Assembly: GCF_015070855.1 (NCBI RefSeq)
Contig: NZ_JADDIX010000098.1
Coordinates: forward strand, 62,315 to 126,314
Length of the DNA stretch: 64,000 bases
Direction: 5' to 3'
DNA from: Pseudomonas lopnurensis
GTDB lineage: Bacteria > Pseudomonadota > Gammaproteobacteria > Pseudomonadales > Pseudomonadaceae
Below, piece by piece: positions 1 through 8,365 of this stretch. Each line of letters opens with the position of its first letter. The first letter of the stretch is position 1. A program made the position numbers and the translations under genes. Below the pieces are notes generated by a model. The model did not search any database. It was not told the origin of the DNA and was given only the letters and a program-made list of their open reading frames with translations.

Positions 1-221
1 ATGGTCGCGACGAAGGTCAGCGGCAGCGCCCAGCGCGCCTTGCCCTGTTGCTGTGCAGCCCAAAGCCCGACCGCGAGCATCGCCAGCAGGTGGTCGAGCC
101 CGAATATCGGATGCGCGATGCCGGCCATGAGGCCGGAATGATCGTGGCCGGCATGGGCGAAGGCCAGGGCCGGGCTGAGCAGCAGTGCGCAGGCGAAGAC
201 GAGTTTTCTGTGCAGGTTCAT
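1..221 (-). CDS. HupE/UreJ family nickel transporter (partial, C-terminus beyond the window)
   Basis: Only the first 73 or so residues are inside the window, read on the minus strand from the ATG at 221. The protein starts with a cleavable-looking signal peptide (MNLHRK, a hydrophobic core, then ALAFA) followed at once by a histidine-rich start HAGHDHSG. Next comes the family signature HPIFGLDHLLAMLAVGLW, which is the metal-binding first transmembrane segment of HupE/UreJ proteins. These are inner-membrane carriers for nickel or cobalt. It lies directly downstream of ureG on the same strand, so a role in supplying nickel to urease is the natural inference. The remaining membrane segments cannot be checked here. 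Confidence 0.88.
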   Translation of the reverse strand, partial: MNLHRKLVFACALLLSPALAFAHAGHDHSGLMAGIAHPIFGLDHLLAMLAVGLWAAQQQGKARWALPLTFVAT

Positions 222-384
222 GCGGTATTCCTCTGGTTTTGCAGGGCGGTCATGATTCGGCGAAGGCGATTCGTAAAGCGCGGATCGCGGTTTGTCGTGT
301 AAGGGGCCTGGGGACGTCGAGTCCTGCTGGCGAAGCGCTTCGAGCATTTCGCGAGCAAGCTCGTGCCCACAGGAACGATTCCGC

Positions 385-999
385 TCAGGCTGCGTTGAGC
401 ATTCCCTGTTTCTCGATGAAGGCGATGATCTCGTCGAGGCCCTGGCCGACCTTCTGGTTGCTGAACACGAAAGGCTTGTCGCCGCGCATCTTGCGCGCGT
501 CGCGGTCCATGACTTCCAGCGAGGCGCCGACCATGGGCGCCAGGTCGATCTTGTTGATCACCAGCAGGTCGGACTTGCAGATGCCCGGGCCGCCCTTGCG
601 CGGCAGCTTGTCGCCGGCGGAGACGTCGATCACATAAATGGTCAGGTCGGAGAGTTCCGGGCTGAAGGTGGCCGAGAGATTGTCGCCGCCAGACTCGACG
701 ATGATCAGGTCGAGGCCGGGAAAGCGGCGGTTGAGCTGCTCGACCGCCTCAAGGTTGATCGAGGCGTCCTCGCGGATCGCCGTGTGCGGGCAGCCGCCGG
801 TTTCCACACCGATGATGCGCTCGGGCGCCAGGGCTTCGTTGCGCACCAGGAACTGGGCGTCTTCCTGGGTGTAGATGTCGTTGGTCACCACGGCGAGGTT
901 GTAGCGTTCGCGTAGCGCCTGGCACAGCGCCAGGGTCAGGGCGGTCTTGCCGGAGCCGACCGGCCCGCCGATGCCGACGCGCAGGGGTTGGGTGGTCAT
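385..999 (-). CDS. ureG: Urease accessory GTPase UreG
   Basis: A 204-residue SIMIBI-class GTPase that powers nickel delivery into urease together with UreE, UreF and UreD. The P-loop GPVGSGKT is at residues 12-19. The metal-binding CPH motif is at about 70-72 within [13 protein letters not shown]. An NKID guanine-specificity motif lies near the C-terminal third. The longer open frame reaches 1353, but the ATG at 999 is chosen because it has an AGAGGAG ribosome site just upstream and gives the normal family length. It follows ureF after a 319-bp gap that contains a REP hairpin, so ureF and ureG are no longer tightly coupled. Confidence 0.97.
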   Translation of the reverse strand: MTTQPLRVGIGGPVGSGKTALTLALCQALRERYNLAVVTNDIYTQEDAQFLVRNEALAPERIIGVETGGCPHTAIREDASINLEAVEQLNRRFPGLDLIIVESGGDNLSATFSPELSDLTIYVIDVSAGDKLPRKGGPGICKSDLLVINKIDLAPMVGASLEVMDRDARKMRGDKPFVFSNQKVGQGLDEIIAFIEKQGMLNAA

Positions 1000-1318
1000 G
1001 GGTGGTCTCCTCTTGACGAAAGCGGGTAGTCGGGCACAGGCCCTGTGTAGATGGTTGCATCGCTCGAGCGTGGGGGCGAGCTTGCTGGTGAACGGGATTG
1101 GCGCCGGGCTGGATTGTGTCGGGCCGGGCAATGGGTAGGCCTGTAGGAGCAGGCCATGCCTGCGAACAAACCCCGTACACCGCGTGACCGTCTTTCGCGG
1201 GCATGGCCCGCTCCTACGGCGGTCTTGCACCACGATGTATTCGCTGCGCGACAACGTATGCCTACAGGCGACGTCCGCGGCTCCGTGCACGATCCCATGG
1301 CGAGGCTGGAAAAGGCCC
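1000..1318. other. Intergenic gap between ureF and ureG
   Basis: No convincing gene is seen in these 319 bp. The middle is occupied by an imperfect REP-type hairpin (1142-1218). The short open frames here lack ribosome sites and resemble nothing I recognise. Confidence 0.7.
1142..1218. repeat. REP-like hairpin, TGTAGGAGC family
   Basis: The left arm begins TGTAGGAGCAGGCCATGCC and the right arm ends GGCATGGCCCGCTCCTACG, giving an imperfect inverted repeat. The same arms recur at 34171-34238 and 36755-36822, with weaker copies at 11656-11726, 38470-38541 and 39370-39427. This is the extragenic palindrome style typical of Pseudomonas REP elements. Confidence 0.8.
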
Positions 1319-2032
1319 TCACGACCTGAACAACCGACTGTACTGCCGCTCATGCGCCATGCTGGTCAGCACCAGCCCGAACGGCGCGCTGCCCCAGGCA
1401 TCCGCCGGCAGCTCGCTGGCCTGGCGCTGTGCCTGCGTCAGCGTCGGCAGCAACTGGGAGGTAAGCCGCTGCGCGGCCTGCTGGCCCAGCGGCAGGGTCT
1501 TCATCAGCACCGCCAACTGATTCTCCAGCCAGCCCCAGAGCCAGGCGGCGAGTGCGTCGGTGGGCGTGATGTTCCAGGCGCGGGCGGCCAGCGCCCAGGC
1601 CAGGGCGAGGCCGGGTTCGCCGGCATCGGCCAGGCAGCGGCGCGCGGCAGCATCGAGTTCCGGCAGGCCGTCCAGCAGCAGGGCCAGCGAATAGCCCATC
1701 TGCCGGCTTTCCAGTTGCAGTTCGCGGGTTTCCCGGCTGGCGCGGTGCTCGGCGGCCAGCCACAGAAGGCTTTGCCAGTCGTTCCGCGCGGCGGCTTCGC
1801 AATGGGCCAGCAGCAGCGGCGCCTCGAAGCGGGCCAGGTTGAGCAGCAACTGATCGTGCAGCCAGCGCCGGGCACTGTCCGGATCGGCTACCAGGCCGGT
1901 CTCGACCGCCATTTCCAGGCCCTGGGAATAGCTGTAGCCGCCGATCGGCAACTGCGGGCTGGCGAGCCGCAGCAGCGCCCAGGCGGGATTCGGCCCGCTG
2001 GCAGGCGGCGCGACGGGGCCGCTTGCACTCAC
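1319..2032 (-). CDS. ureF: Urease accessory protein UreF
   Basis: An all-helical 237-residue chaperone that forms the UreD-UreF-UreG activation complex on apo-urease. Family hallmarks are the N-terminal [21 protein letters not shown] segment (about residues 20-40), the [14 protein letters not shown] region, and a C-terminal [19 protein letters not shown] tail. The start is a GTG at 2032 whose last two bases overlap the ureE stop (GTGA), giving a 4-base overlap. This implies translational coupling with ureE. Upstream ATG/GTG options would run far into ureE and are unlikely. Confidence 0.95.
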   Translation of the reverse strand: MSASGPVAPPASGPNPAWALLRLASPQLPIGGYSYSQGLEMAVETGLVADPDSARRWLHDQLLLNLARFEAPLLLAHCEAAARNDWQSLLWLAAEHRASRETRELQLESRQMGYSLALLLDGLPELDAAARRCLADAGEPGLALAWALAARAWNITPTDALAAWLWGWLENQLAVLMKTLPLGQQAAQRLTSQLLPTLTQAQRQASELPADAWGSAPFGLVLTSMAHERQYSRLFRS

Positions 2033-2529
2033 TTGCGTGCGCCGAACTGGTGCAGGCGCGGCGCGTAGCTGAACTCCGCCTCGCCGGCATGGGAATGATG
2101 ATGGCCGCCGCCATAGGCGCCATGCTCGGGCTGGAACGGCGCCTCGACGGCCTGCACCGTGGCGCCCAGTTGCAGCAGCATGTCCCTGAGTACGTAGTCG
2201 TCGAGCAGGCGCAGCCAGCCGTCGCCGATCTGCAGGGCGACGTGGCGGTTGCCCAGGTGGTAGGCGGCGCGGGTCAGCTCGAAAGCGCTGGCGCAGGTGA
2301 CGTGCAGCAACTGTTCGGGGCGAGCACGCACCCGCACCACGCGGCCATCGCCAGCCAGCAGGCATTCACCGTCGTGCAGCGGCGGCTGGCCGCGTTCGAG
2401 AAACAGGCCCACCTCTTCGCCGGTGGTGCTGAAGCAGCGCAGGCGGCTCTTGCTGCGCGCGTCGTAGGTCAGTTCGAGTTCGGCCTGCCAGTCTGGGCGG
2501 GCCTCGATGCGTTGGCGTATCACCAGCAT
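2029..2529 (-). CDS. ureE: Urease accessory metallochaperone UreE
   Basis: A 166-residue nickel metallochaperone that hands Ni2+ to the UreG/UreF/UreD complex. The N-terminal domain contains SRLRCFSTTGEEVGLFLERG. The C-terminal metal-binding domain contains AYHLGNRHVALQI, with its conserved His residues. A glycine-histidine stretch GGGHHHSH lies near residue 150, a modest version of the His-rich tail. It is the first gene of ureEFG: the start at 2529 lies about 25 bp downstream of a predicted sigma54 transcription start, and its stop overlaps the ureF GTG. Confidence 0.96.
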   Translation of the reverse strand: MLVIRQRIEARPDWQAELELTYDARSKSRLRCFSTTGEEVGLFLERGQPPLHDGECLLAGDGRVVRVRARPEQLLHVTCASAFELTRAAYHLGNRHVALQIGDGWLRLLDDYVLRDMLLQLGATVQAVEAPFQPEHGAYGGGHHHSHAGEAEFSYAPRLHQFGARK

Positions 2530-2564
2530 TGCAGCGTTCCGGTCGGATAGTCACTGGATTCCGA

Positions 2565-2579
2565 GCAAGGTGCTTGCCA
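2565..2579 (-). promoter_or_regulatory. Sigma54 -24/-12 promoter of ureEFG
   Basis: On the minus strand the sequence reads TGGCAAGCACCTTGC, with GG and GC separated by exactly 10 bases and a following T. It matches the sigma54 consensus TGGCACG-N4-TTGCW at 11 of 12 positions. The predicted start (near 2553) would give a leader of about 24 nt before the ureE ATG. An NtrC-like site lies about 100 bp upstream. Confidence 0.75.
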
Positions 2580-2644
2580 ACCCTGGCCCAGAACGCGCGT
2601 ACTGCCGCTCTACGGCACAACCGTGCCAGATAATGGGGCTTTTA

Positions 2645-2661
2645 AGCACCTATATGGTGCG
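2645..2661. promoter_or_regulatory. Putative NtrC-binding site upstream of ureE
   Basis: AGCACCTATATGGTGCG matches the NtrC dyad TGCACC-N5-GGTGCA at 10 of 12 defined positions. It lies roughly 100 bp upstream of the predicted sigma54 start of ureE, a normal enhancer distance. A second dyad made of the same half-sites in opposite order (TGGTGCA, 5 bases, TGCACCA) is at 2696-2714. Confidence 0.6.
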
Positions 2662-2691
2662 CAATACGGCTGGGTGCCCGGGGTGCGCACG

Positions 2692-3195
2692 CTAATGGTG
2701 CAGGCTTTGCACCATATACACCGCAGGCATGCGATAGCTCGCCAGGTTGTCGGCCTGCCGGGGTTCCAGTTCGTCGTGGGCGGCATAACCCAGGCGCGAC
2801 CAGAAGCCTGCCGAATCCTGTACCGACACCAATGCCGAGTAGCGCAGCTTCGCACCCCTGGCCTGTTGCAGGTTGTGCTGCACCAGCGCCGGGCCGATGC
2901 CGCGGCCAGCGGCCCGGCCGGCTACGGCCAGATCATGGAGGTAAAGACAGTCCGCCTCGTCATGCGGCTGGAACTCGCCATCCAGCGGCGTCACCTTGCC
3001 CAGTCGCGAAGGGTAGGCGAACAGGTAGGCGCAGACGCCCTGCGCATCTTCCGCGACCCAGGCGAGCTGCGGGCAGGCGGCCAGGCGTGAGCGGATCACC
3101 GCCTCCTCTTCCAGGACTTCGGCGGCATAGGACTGTTCCTGGATCGCCAGTACGGCAGGAATATCGCGCTCCTGCATCGGTCTCAGCTGGTACAT
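2692..3195 (-). CDS. GNAT-family N-acetyltransferase
   Basis: A 167-residue protein with a single GNAT fold. The N-terminal strand-helix is MYQLRPMQERDIPAVLAIQ. The acetyl-CoA-binding motif A is LHDLAVAGRAAGRGIGPALVQ at about residues 87-107 (R-x-x-G-x-G/A type). Motif B contains SAGFWSRLGYAAHDEL near 125-140. The substrate is not evident. It ends about 160 bp upstream of ureE on the same strand, and its tail overlaps putative ureE regulatory sequence, so the neighbourhood does not by itself imply a urease role. Confidence 0.85.
   Translation of the reverse strand: MYQLRPMQERDIPAVLAIQEQSYAAEVLEEEAVIRSRLAACPQLAWVAEDAQGVCAYLFAYPSRLGKVTPLDGEFQPHDEADCLYLHDLAVAGRAAGRGIGPALVQHNLQQARGAKLRYSALVSVQDSAGFWSRLGYAAHDELEPRQADNLASYRMPAVYMVQSLHH
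2696..2714. repeat. Inverted repeat at the 3' end of the GNAT gene
   Basis: A perfect 7-bp inverted repeat, TGGTGCA-GGCTT-TGCACCA, overlaps the last codons of the GNAT gene. It contains both NtrC half-sites but in the outward arrangement. It has no T-run, so it is a poor intrinsic terminator. Confidence 0.5.
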
Positions 3196-3448
3196 CTCGA
3201 CTACTCGGACGCCGCGTCATGCGGCGCGGCTCGGCAAAAGCCGGGCATCATACCTGAAAGCCGGGCTTTCCGGACGGCGGCTCCCCCTCTTCCACCTGCG
3301 GAAAAGGGGCGCCGGGAGGGCAGGCAAGAACGGGGCTTCATGCGATCGTCCCGCCAGTGCGCGCCAAAAGCGAGGTGCCAGCCATTCGCCGCTTCGCCTG
3401 ACTGGGACGGCAATTGCAGGCATAATCATTAGCTCGCTAACAAGCCGC

Positions 3449-4330
3449 TTGGGGCTTTCCTTGAACGACCACCACCACCCGCTTTACGGCGTTCTGCTGA
3501 TATTGCTCTCGGGCGTGCTGCTGGCCAGCCATGACGGGCTGGCCAAACATCTCTCCGAGCTCTACCCGGTATTCCTGGTCATCTGGGCGCGCTACGTCGC
3601 GCAGACGGTGCTGATGACCGCCCTGTTCGTGCCGCGCATGGGGCAGCGCGTGTTCCGCACGCTGCGCCCCTGGCCGCAGTTGCTGCGCGGGCTGAGCCTG
3701 GTCAGCGTCAGCCTGCTGTTCATCAACGGTCTGCACTTCATCCCGCTGGCCGAGGCCACCGCGGTGATCTTCCTGACGCCGCTGCTGGTGACCGTCGCCT
3801 CGGCACTGCTGGGCGAGCGGGTGAGTCGCAACCAGTGGATTGCCGTGGGCTTCGGCCTGGTCGGGGTATTGATCATCGTGCGCCCGGGCAGCGCGCTGTT
3901 CACCCCGGCGGTGCTGCTGCCGTTCGGCGCGGCGCTGTCGTTCACCCTGTACCAGTTGATCACGCGGCGCCTCGCCGGTACCGACCACCCGGTGACCAGC
4001 AACTACCTCACCAGCCTGGTCGGCTGCGTGACGATGAGCGTGCTGGTGATCTTCAACTGGCGCACGCCGACGCTGCACGACGGTATGCTGATGGCCGCCC
4101 TCGGCGGCATGGCCATGCTCGGCCACCTGCTACTGACCAATGCCTTCCGCTTCGCCAGCGCGGCCACGCTGGCGCCGTTCACCTACGGGCAGATAGTCTT
4201 CGCCGGTATCGTCGGCTACGTCGCCTTCGACCATGCGCCGGACGCCGGGGCCTTGCTCGGCATGGCGGTGATCATCGCCAGCGGCCTGTTCATGGCCTAC
4301 GTGCAGCGCCGGCAGGGCGCCTCGCTGTAA
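3449..4330 (+). CDS. EamA/DMT-superfamily transporter
   Basis: A 293-residue inner-membrane protein with about ten hydrophobic segments in two EamA repeats (roughly residues 12-140 and 150-285). The first is LYGVLLILLSGVLLASHDGLAK and the last is GMAVIIASGLFMAYV. DMT proteins export or exchange small metabolites; the substrate cannot be read from sequence. The start is uncertain: TTG at 3449 or TTG at 3461 (after a GGGG run), since no ATG fits. A hairpin followed by eight T residues at 4368-4387 ends the transcript. Confidence 0.88.
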   Translation: MGLSLNDHHHPLYGVLLILLSGVLLASHDGLAKHLSELYPVFLVIWARYVAQTVLMTALFVPRMGQRVFRTLRPWPQLLRGLSLVSVSLLFINGLHFIPLAEATAVIFLTPLLVTVASALLGERVSRNQWIAVGFGLVGVLIIVRPGSALFTPAVLLPFGAALSFTLYQLITRRLAGTDHPVTSNYLTSLVGCVTMSVLVIFNWRTPTLHDGMLMAALGGMAMLGHLLLTNAFRFASAATLAPFTYGQIVFAGIVGYVAFDHAPDAGALLGMAVIIASGLFMAYVQRRQGASL

Positions 4331-4367
4331 TGGTCCGCCGGCCTGGCCCCGTGATTGCACCGGTAAC

Positions 4368-4387
4368 CTGCCAGGGCAGTTTTTTTT
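4368..4387 (+). terminator. Intrinsic terminator after the EamA gene
   Basis: CTGCC-AG-GGCAG forms a short GC stem and is followed directly by eight T residues. It sits 38 bp after the EamA stop and about 100 bp before the next gene. Confidence 0.75.
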
Positions 4388-4487
4388 CGGCGGCCGGTGT
4401 GTCGTTTGACCCCCTGGTCCGCTTCCAACAATCTGATTCGACAGGGCGTTTCGACCCTTGCGTGCCCGCTTAACTCAGGTAACCACC

Positions 4488-5351
4488 ATGCAACGACTTT
4501 CCCACCACACCCTGCGCAGCAACTTCCGCCAGCTCCTGACCTCCGACCGCTGCTACCACACCGCCTCGGTGTTCGACCCGATGTCGGCGCGCATCGCCGC
4601 CGATCTCGGCTTCGAGGTCGGTATCCTCGGCGGCTCGGTCGCCTCCCTGCAGGTGCTGGCCGCGCCGGACTTCAACCTCATCACCCTCAGCGAGTTCGTC
4701 GAGCAGGCCACGCGCATCTGCCGGGTGGCGCAGCTGCCGGTGCTCGCCGATGCCGACCATGGCTATGGCAACGCACTCAACGTGATGCGTACCGTGACCG
4801 AACTGGAGCGCGCCGGGATTTCCGCGCTGACCATCGAGGACACCCTGCTGCCGCCGAAATTCGGCCGCAAGTCCACCGACCTGATCGGCATGTTCGAGGC
4901 GGTCGGCAAGATCCGCGCGGCGCTGGAGGCGCGCGTCGATCAGGAAATGGCCATCATCGCCCGCACCAATGCCGGCGTGATCGGCTTCGAGGAGGTGATC
5001 GCCCGCGCCCAGGCCTACGAGAAGGCCGGTGCCGACGCCATCTGCCTGGTCGGCATCGAGGACTTCGACCACCTGGAAAGCATCGCCAGCCAGCTCAGCA
5101 CGCCGTTGATGCTGGTCACCTACGGCAACCCGAACCTGCGCGACAACGCCCGCCTGGCCGCGCTCGGCGTGCGCATCGTGGTCAACGGCCATGCCGCCTA
5201 CTTCGCCGCGATCAAGGCCACCTACGACTGCCTGCGCGAGCAGCGCCAGGTCGATGCGCTGGACCTGAACGCCTCGCAACTGTCGGTGAAATATTCCACC
5301 GCCGACGAGTACGTGGTCTGGGCCGAGGAATACATGCAGGTCAAGGAGTGA
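4488..5351 (+). CDS. Oxaloacetate decarboxylase, isocitrate lyase/PEP mutase superfamily (PA4872-like)
   Basis: A 287-residue TIM-barrel enzyme. It resembles P. aeruginosa PA4872, which decarboxylates oxaloacetate to pyruvate. Visible superfamily features are [17 protein letters not shown] near residue 25, the metal-site [14 protein letters not shown] near residue 85, the [10 protein letters not shown] loop near 125, and IIARTNAG near 160. The barrel lacks the KKCGH catalytic motif of true isocitrate lyases. The ATG at 4488 gives the PA4872 length. It converges on the TorF-like gene with a 15-bp gap. Confidence 0.92.
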   Translation: MQRLSHHTLRSNFRQLLTSDRCYHTASVFDPMSARIAADLGFEVGILGGSVASLQVLAAPDFNLITLSEFVEQATRICRVAQLPVLADADHGYGNALNVMRTVTELERAGISALTIEDTLLPPKFGRKSTDLIGMFEAVGKIRAALEARVDQEMAIIARTNAGVIGFEEVIARAQAYEKAGADAICLVGIEDFDHLESIASQLSTPLMLVTYGNPNLRDNARLAALGVRIVVNGHAAYFAAIKATYDCLREQRQVDALDLNASQLSVKYSTADEYVVWAEEYMQVKE

Positions 5352-5366
5352 CCCGCCGCGCGACGC

Positions 5367-6089
5367 TCAATACAGCGGTCGCTCGGCCCTGAGCATCAGC
5401 AGGCTGGCGCACTGGGCGTTCTGCCCGGAGTAGGCGCCGCACTCGGGGCCCTGCAGGTCCGAATCGGTGTAGGAAAAGTCGAGCTGGATGCCGAGCCAGG
5501 GGCGCGACAGGTTCAGCGACCAGTCGTTGAACACCCGGACGCTGCTGCCGTCTCCGAGAAAGCGCGGCTGGTCCAGGGTGTAGGTGCCGTACTTCATCCG
5601 CAGGCCGACGCCGAACGGCGTCACCGAGCCGAAATCGAGGTACAGCGTGCTGTCGGTGCGTTGCGGCTTGCTGCTCAGCGCCGCGCCCAGGCGGGTGCCG
5701 GCGAAATTCAGCCCGGCATAGTATTCATCGCGGTCCCGGCCATCGATTTCCGGGAAGCTGTAGTGGATCAGCCCCAGCTCGTAGCCCGGCGCTTCGTCGA
5801 AGGGCTGGCGGGCGAAGCCCAGGTAGGAATTCATCTCCAGCTGACCGTCGTCGACGAGGCCGACGTTGGGCGACCATTGGCCGACGTACCAGCCGCTGGC
5901 ATGGGTCAGGTCGAGGCCGCCATGGAAGACCCCGGCGGTCGTCGGCTGCACCAGCCCATGGGCCATGCTGCGCGTGGGGGCGGAGCCCAGCTTGAGGTCG
6001 AAGGCGCCCAGCTCGCGCTCAAGCACCTTGGTTTCCGTGGCGCAGCCAGCAACGAGCAGGAGCGGTAGCAGGATGGTCTTGAGCGTCAT
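5367..6089 (-). CDS. TorF-family putative porin-like protein with a lipobox
   Basis: A 240-residue exported protein. The body is rich in alternating aromatic/polar beta strands, and the phrase GGLDLTHASGWYVGQWSPNV (near residue 55) is typical of the TorF/CHP02001 putative porin family. The C-terminus ends MLRAERPLY, consistent with an outer-membrane last strand. The N-terminus MTLKTILLPLLLVAGC carries a lipobox-like LVAGC, unusual for a porin, so it may be lipidated or simply cleaved nearby. The start at 6089 is the ATG giving a proper signal peptide; the open frame continues to 6443. Confidence 0.72.
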   Translation of the reverse strand: MTLKTILLPLLLVAGCATETKVLERELGAFDLKLGSAPTRSMAHGLVQPTTAGVFHGGLDLTHASGWYVGQWSPNVGLVDDGQLEMNSYLGFARQPFDEAPGYELGLIHYSFPEIDGRDRDEYYAGLNFAGTRLGAALSSKPQRTDSTLYLDFGSVTPFGVGLRMKYGTYTLDQPRFLGDGSSVRVFNDWSLNLSRPWLGIQLDFSYTDSDLQGPECGAYSGQNAQCASLLMLRAERPLY

Positions 6090-6375
6090 GGGCTTCGCAC
6101 ATGGGTGGATGGCTGGCGGCGCCGGGCCTCGGTGCAGGGCCTCGGCAAGCATAACCAGCGACATCCGTCGGCGAGGCCCATCCGTCGCTTGCCCGGTCTC
6201 TCTCGACAGGCGGCGTCGCTCTGTGCAGGATCGCTGGATGAGGATGAATGCCGCCGGCATGCGCGATCTCCGGCGTACTGGATTTCGCCCGGCTGAACCC
6301 GCACGCTGGGCAAGGGTTCGAATGAACATCGGCATCTGAGCGCCGGCCCCCGAGCGGCCGGCAAGCGAGGCAACC

Positions 6376-6642
6376 ATGGCCACAGGTTGGGCGAACGACG
6401 GCGCGGTACAGGAGCAGATCGACAGCACCATCGAGGACGCCATTCAGCGTGCGCGCAGCAAGCTGGGGCAGGGCGAGAGCCTGACGCACTGCGAGGAATG
6501 CGGCGCGAAGATTCCCGAGGCGCGCCGCCAGGCGGTCAAGGGCGTGCGACTGTGCATCGCCTGTCAGAACGAACAGGACAGGCACGAAGCCAAGTTCAGC
6601 GGCTACAACCGTCGCGGCAGCAAGGACAGCCAACTGCGCTGA
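6376..6642 (+). CDS. YbiI-type DksA/TraR zinc-finger protein
   Basis: An 88-residue protein nearly collinear with E. coli YbiI. It starts MATGWANDGAVQEQI, has a helical segment TIEDAIQRARSKLGQGESL, a four-cysteine zinc finger CEECGAKIPEARRQAVKGVRLCIACQ (cysteines near 39, 42, 60, 63), and the conserved tail YNRRGSKDSQLR. It belongs to the DksA/TraR fold but lacks the long coiled coil with the DxxDxA tip, so it is unlikely to act exactly like DksA. It is transcribed away from the TorF-like gene. Confidence 0.93.
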   Translation: MATGWANDGAVQEQIDSTIEDAIQRARSKLGQGESLTHCEECGAKIPEARRQAVKGVRLCIACQNEQDRHEAKFSGYNRRGSKDSQLR

Positions 6643-6734
6643 GCGCTCGCCGCGAGCTGAACCTCAAATCCCTAGTGTCCGCTGTCGAGGCCGATGTCCG
6701 CCTGGGAATGGGCGGGCAGGAACGGCTCGATGGC

Positions 6735-8201
6735 TTACCGTGTGCCGATCGCGGCGCTGACCGACTGTGCCTGACGGCGCATCAACAGCCAGTGCAGCAG
6801 GCCGCCGAACAGCGCGCCGAGCAGCCAGGCGAAACCGGACAGCGCCTCGAGGCCCGGCGTCCACACCGAGGCCACGGAAAAGACCGAGGCAATGCCGAAG
6901 GCGATCACCGCCCTGCGGTTCCAGCCGGCGTTGAAGTAGTAGGGGGCGCCCGCTTCGGCGCTGAACAGCGCCTGCAGGTCCAGTTGCTGGCGGCGCACCA
7001 GGTAGTAGTCGGCGACGATGATGCCGTACAGCGGTGCGAGCACCGCCCCGAGGGTGTCGACGAAGGCGGCGATGCCCATGCTGCTGATGAAGGCCACCCA
7101 GAAGGCACCGATGAAGAAGGCGATGGCGGCGGTGATGAAGCCGCCCGTGCGGGCGCTGATGCGCGCCGGCGCTAGGTTGGCGATGTCGTACGCTGGCGGG
7201 ATGAAGTTGGCCACCAGGTTGATGCCCACGGTGGCGGCGAAGAAGGTGATGGCGGCGACGATGGTCAGGGTGACGTTGTCGATCCTCGCGACGATGTCCG
7301 TTGGGTTGGTAAGGGTCTCGCCGAACACCACCACGGTTCCGGCGGTGATCACCAGCGCGATGACCGAGAAGACCGCGAGGCTCACCGGCAGGCCGAGGAA
7401 GTTGCCGATGCGCATCTGCCGCTCGTCCTTGACGAAGCGGGCGAAGTCCCCGTAGTTGATCACCACCGCGGCGAAGTAGGCGACCATGGTCCCGACCACG
7501 GCGGCGAAGGCAGCCAGCGGGCCGCCGGCGTACTCGCCGCTGCCGCTGAAGATGCTACCCAGGGCGCCGAGCAGGCTCGGCCCGGCCTGGTACCAGATGG
7601 CGATCATCAGCACGATCATCACCAGATAGACCAGCGGGCCGGCCCAGTTGAGAAAGCGCGTCACCCAGTCCACGCCACGGACGAACAGCGCGACCTGGAA
7701 GGCGCAGACGAGTATGTAGGCGAGCCAGTCGATGGCGCTCAGCCCGAGCAGGGTCGCGGTTGCACCATCGCTGTTGAGAAGTGTCTTGAGCAGCAGGGCG
7801 ACGGCGGTCGAGGCGAAATAGGTCTGCACGCCGTACCAGAAAATCGCGACGATGCCGCGCACCATGGCCGGGAAGTTCGCCCCGCGCACGCCCATGCTGG
7901 CTCGGGCCATGACCGGGAAGGGGATGCCGTATTTGACGCTGGGCTTGCCGGTGAGTTGCACCAGGCCCATGACGATGAAACCGGCCAGGACGATACCGGC
8001 CAGCACCGCCCAACCGTTCAGGCCGTAGCTGATGAACAGGGTGGCGGCCAGGGTGTAGCCGAACAGGCTTTGGATATCGTTGGACCAAACGTTGAAGATC
8101 TCGAACCAGCCCCATTTGCGTTCGCCGGGCGGCAGTGGCGCGAGGTCGGCGTTGTGCAGTGAAGGGTCAGCCTGGGGGACACGGAAGTTGTGTTCGGTCA
8201 T
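6735..8201 (-). CDS. NCS1-family nucleobase/hydantoin/allantoin permease
   Basis: A 488-residue membrane transporter with about twelve hydrophobic segments. NCS1 features include WGWFEIFNVWSNDIQSLFGYTLAA near residue 30, KYGIPFPVMARASMGVRGANFPA near 95-120, and FYAAVVINYGDFARFVKD-like text near 245. These carriers import nitrogenous rings (cytosine, uracil, hydantoin or allantoin) with Na+ or H+; the substrate is not determinable here. The ATG at 8201 is preferred; a TTG at 8219 is in frame. It lies just downstream of ureC, fitting a nitrogen-scavenging block. A TTTGTATACAAA palindrome and a weak sigma54-like element lie upstream. Confidence 0.9.
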   Translation of the reverse strand: MTEHNFRVPQADPSLHNADLAPLPPGERKWGWFEIFNVWSNDIQSLFGYTLAATLFISYGLNGWAVLAGIVLAGFIVMGLVQLTGKPSVKYGIPFPVMARASMGVRGANFPAMVRGIVAIFWYGVQTYFASTAVALLLKTLLNSDGATATLLGLSAIDWLAYILVCAFQVALFVRGVDWVTRFLNWAGPLVYLVMIVLMIAIWYQAGPSLLGALGSIFSGSGEYAGGPLAAFAAVVGTMVAYFAAVVINYGDFARFVKDERQMRIGNFLGLPVSLAVFSVIALVITAGTVVVFGETLTNPTDIVARIDNVTLTIVAAITFFAATVGINLVANFIPPAYDIANLAPARISARTGGFITAAIAFFIGAFWVAFISSMGIAAFVDTLGAVLAPLYGIIVADYYLVRRQQLDLQALFSAEAGAPYYFNAGWNRRAVIAFGIASVFSVASVWTPGLEALSGFAWLLGALFGGLLHWLLMRRQAQSVSAAIGTR

Positions 8202-8238
8202 GGTGATGCTCTTGCTCAAGGCAGGGTGTCATTTGTAT

Positions 8239-8252
8239 GCAGTTACTGTTCC
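8239..8252 (-). promoter_or_regulatory. Weak sigma54-like element before the NCS1 permease
   Basis: The minus strand reads GGAACAGTAACTGC, with GG and GC 10 bases apart as required, and about 8 of 12 consensus positions matched. It would place the start about 26 nt before the ATG, similar to the urease promoters. Weaker than the elements at ureE, ureD and urtA, so tentative. Confidence 0.3.
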
Positions 8253-8353
8253 GCGTACCGTATTGCCCGCGCACATCTCAGGGGAGCGACCGGCCGATTC
8301 GGTGGCGAACCCCTCTTGGAGCGTAGGCGCTGCCGGGGGGCTTGGACTGGATT

Positions 8354-8365
8354 TTTGTATACAAA
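8354..8365. promoter_or_regulatory. Palindromic operator candidate TTTGTATACAAA
   Basis: A perfect 12-bp palindrome in an otherwise GC-rich region, about 150 bp upstream of the permease ATG. TNGTATACNA-type palindromes are common for FadR-class GntR repressors, so a GntR regulator encoded elsewhere is one possibility. A degenerate copy lies at 8232-8243. Confidence 0.45.

Noticed and set aside
2621-2637. A second sigma54 element before ureE (TGGCACGGTTGTGCC on the minus strand)
   Set aside because: GG and GC are 9 rather than 10 bases apart, and it is too far upstream compared with the better element at 2565-2579.
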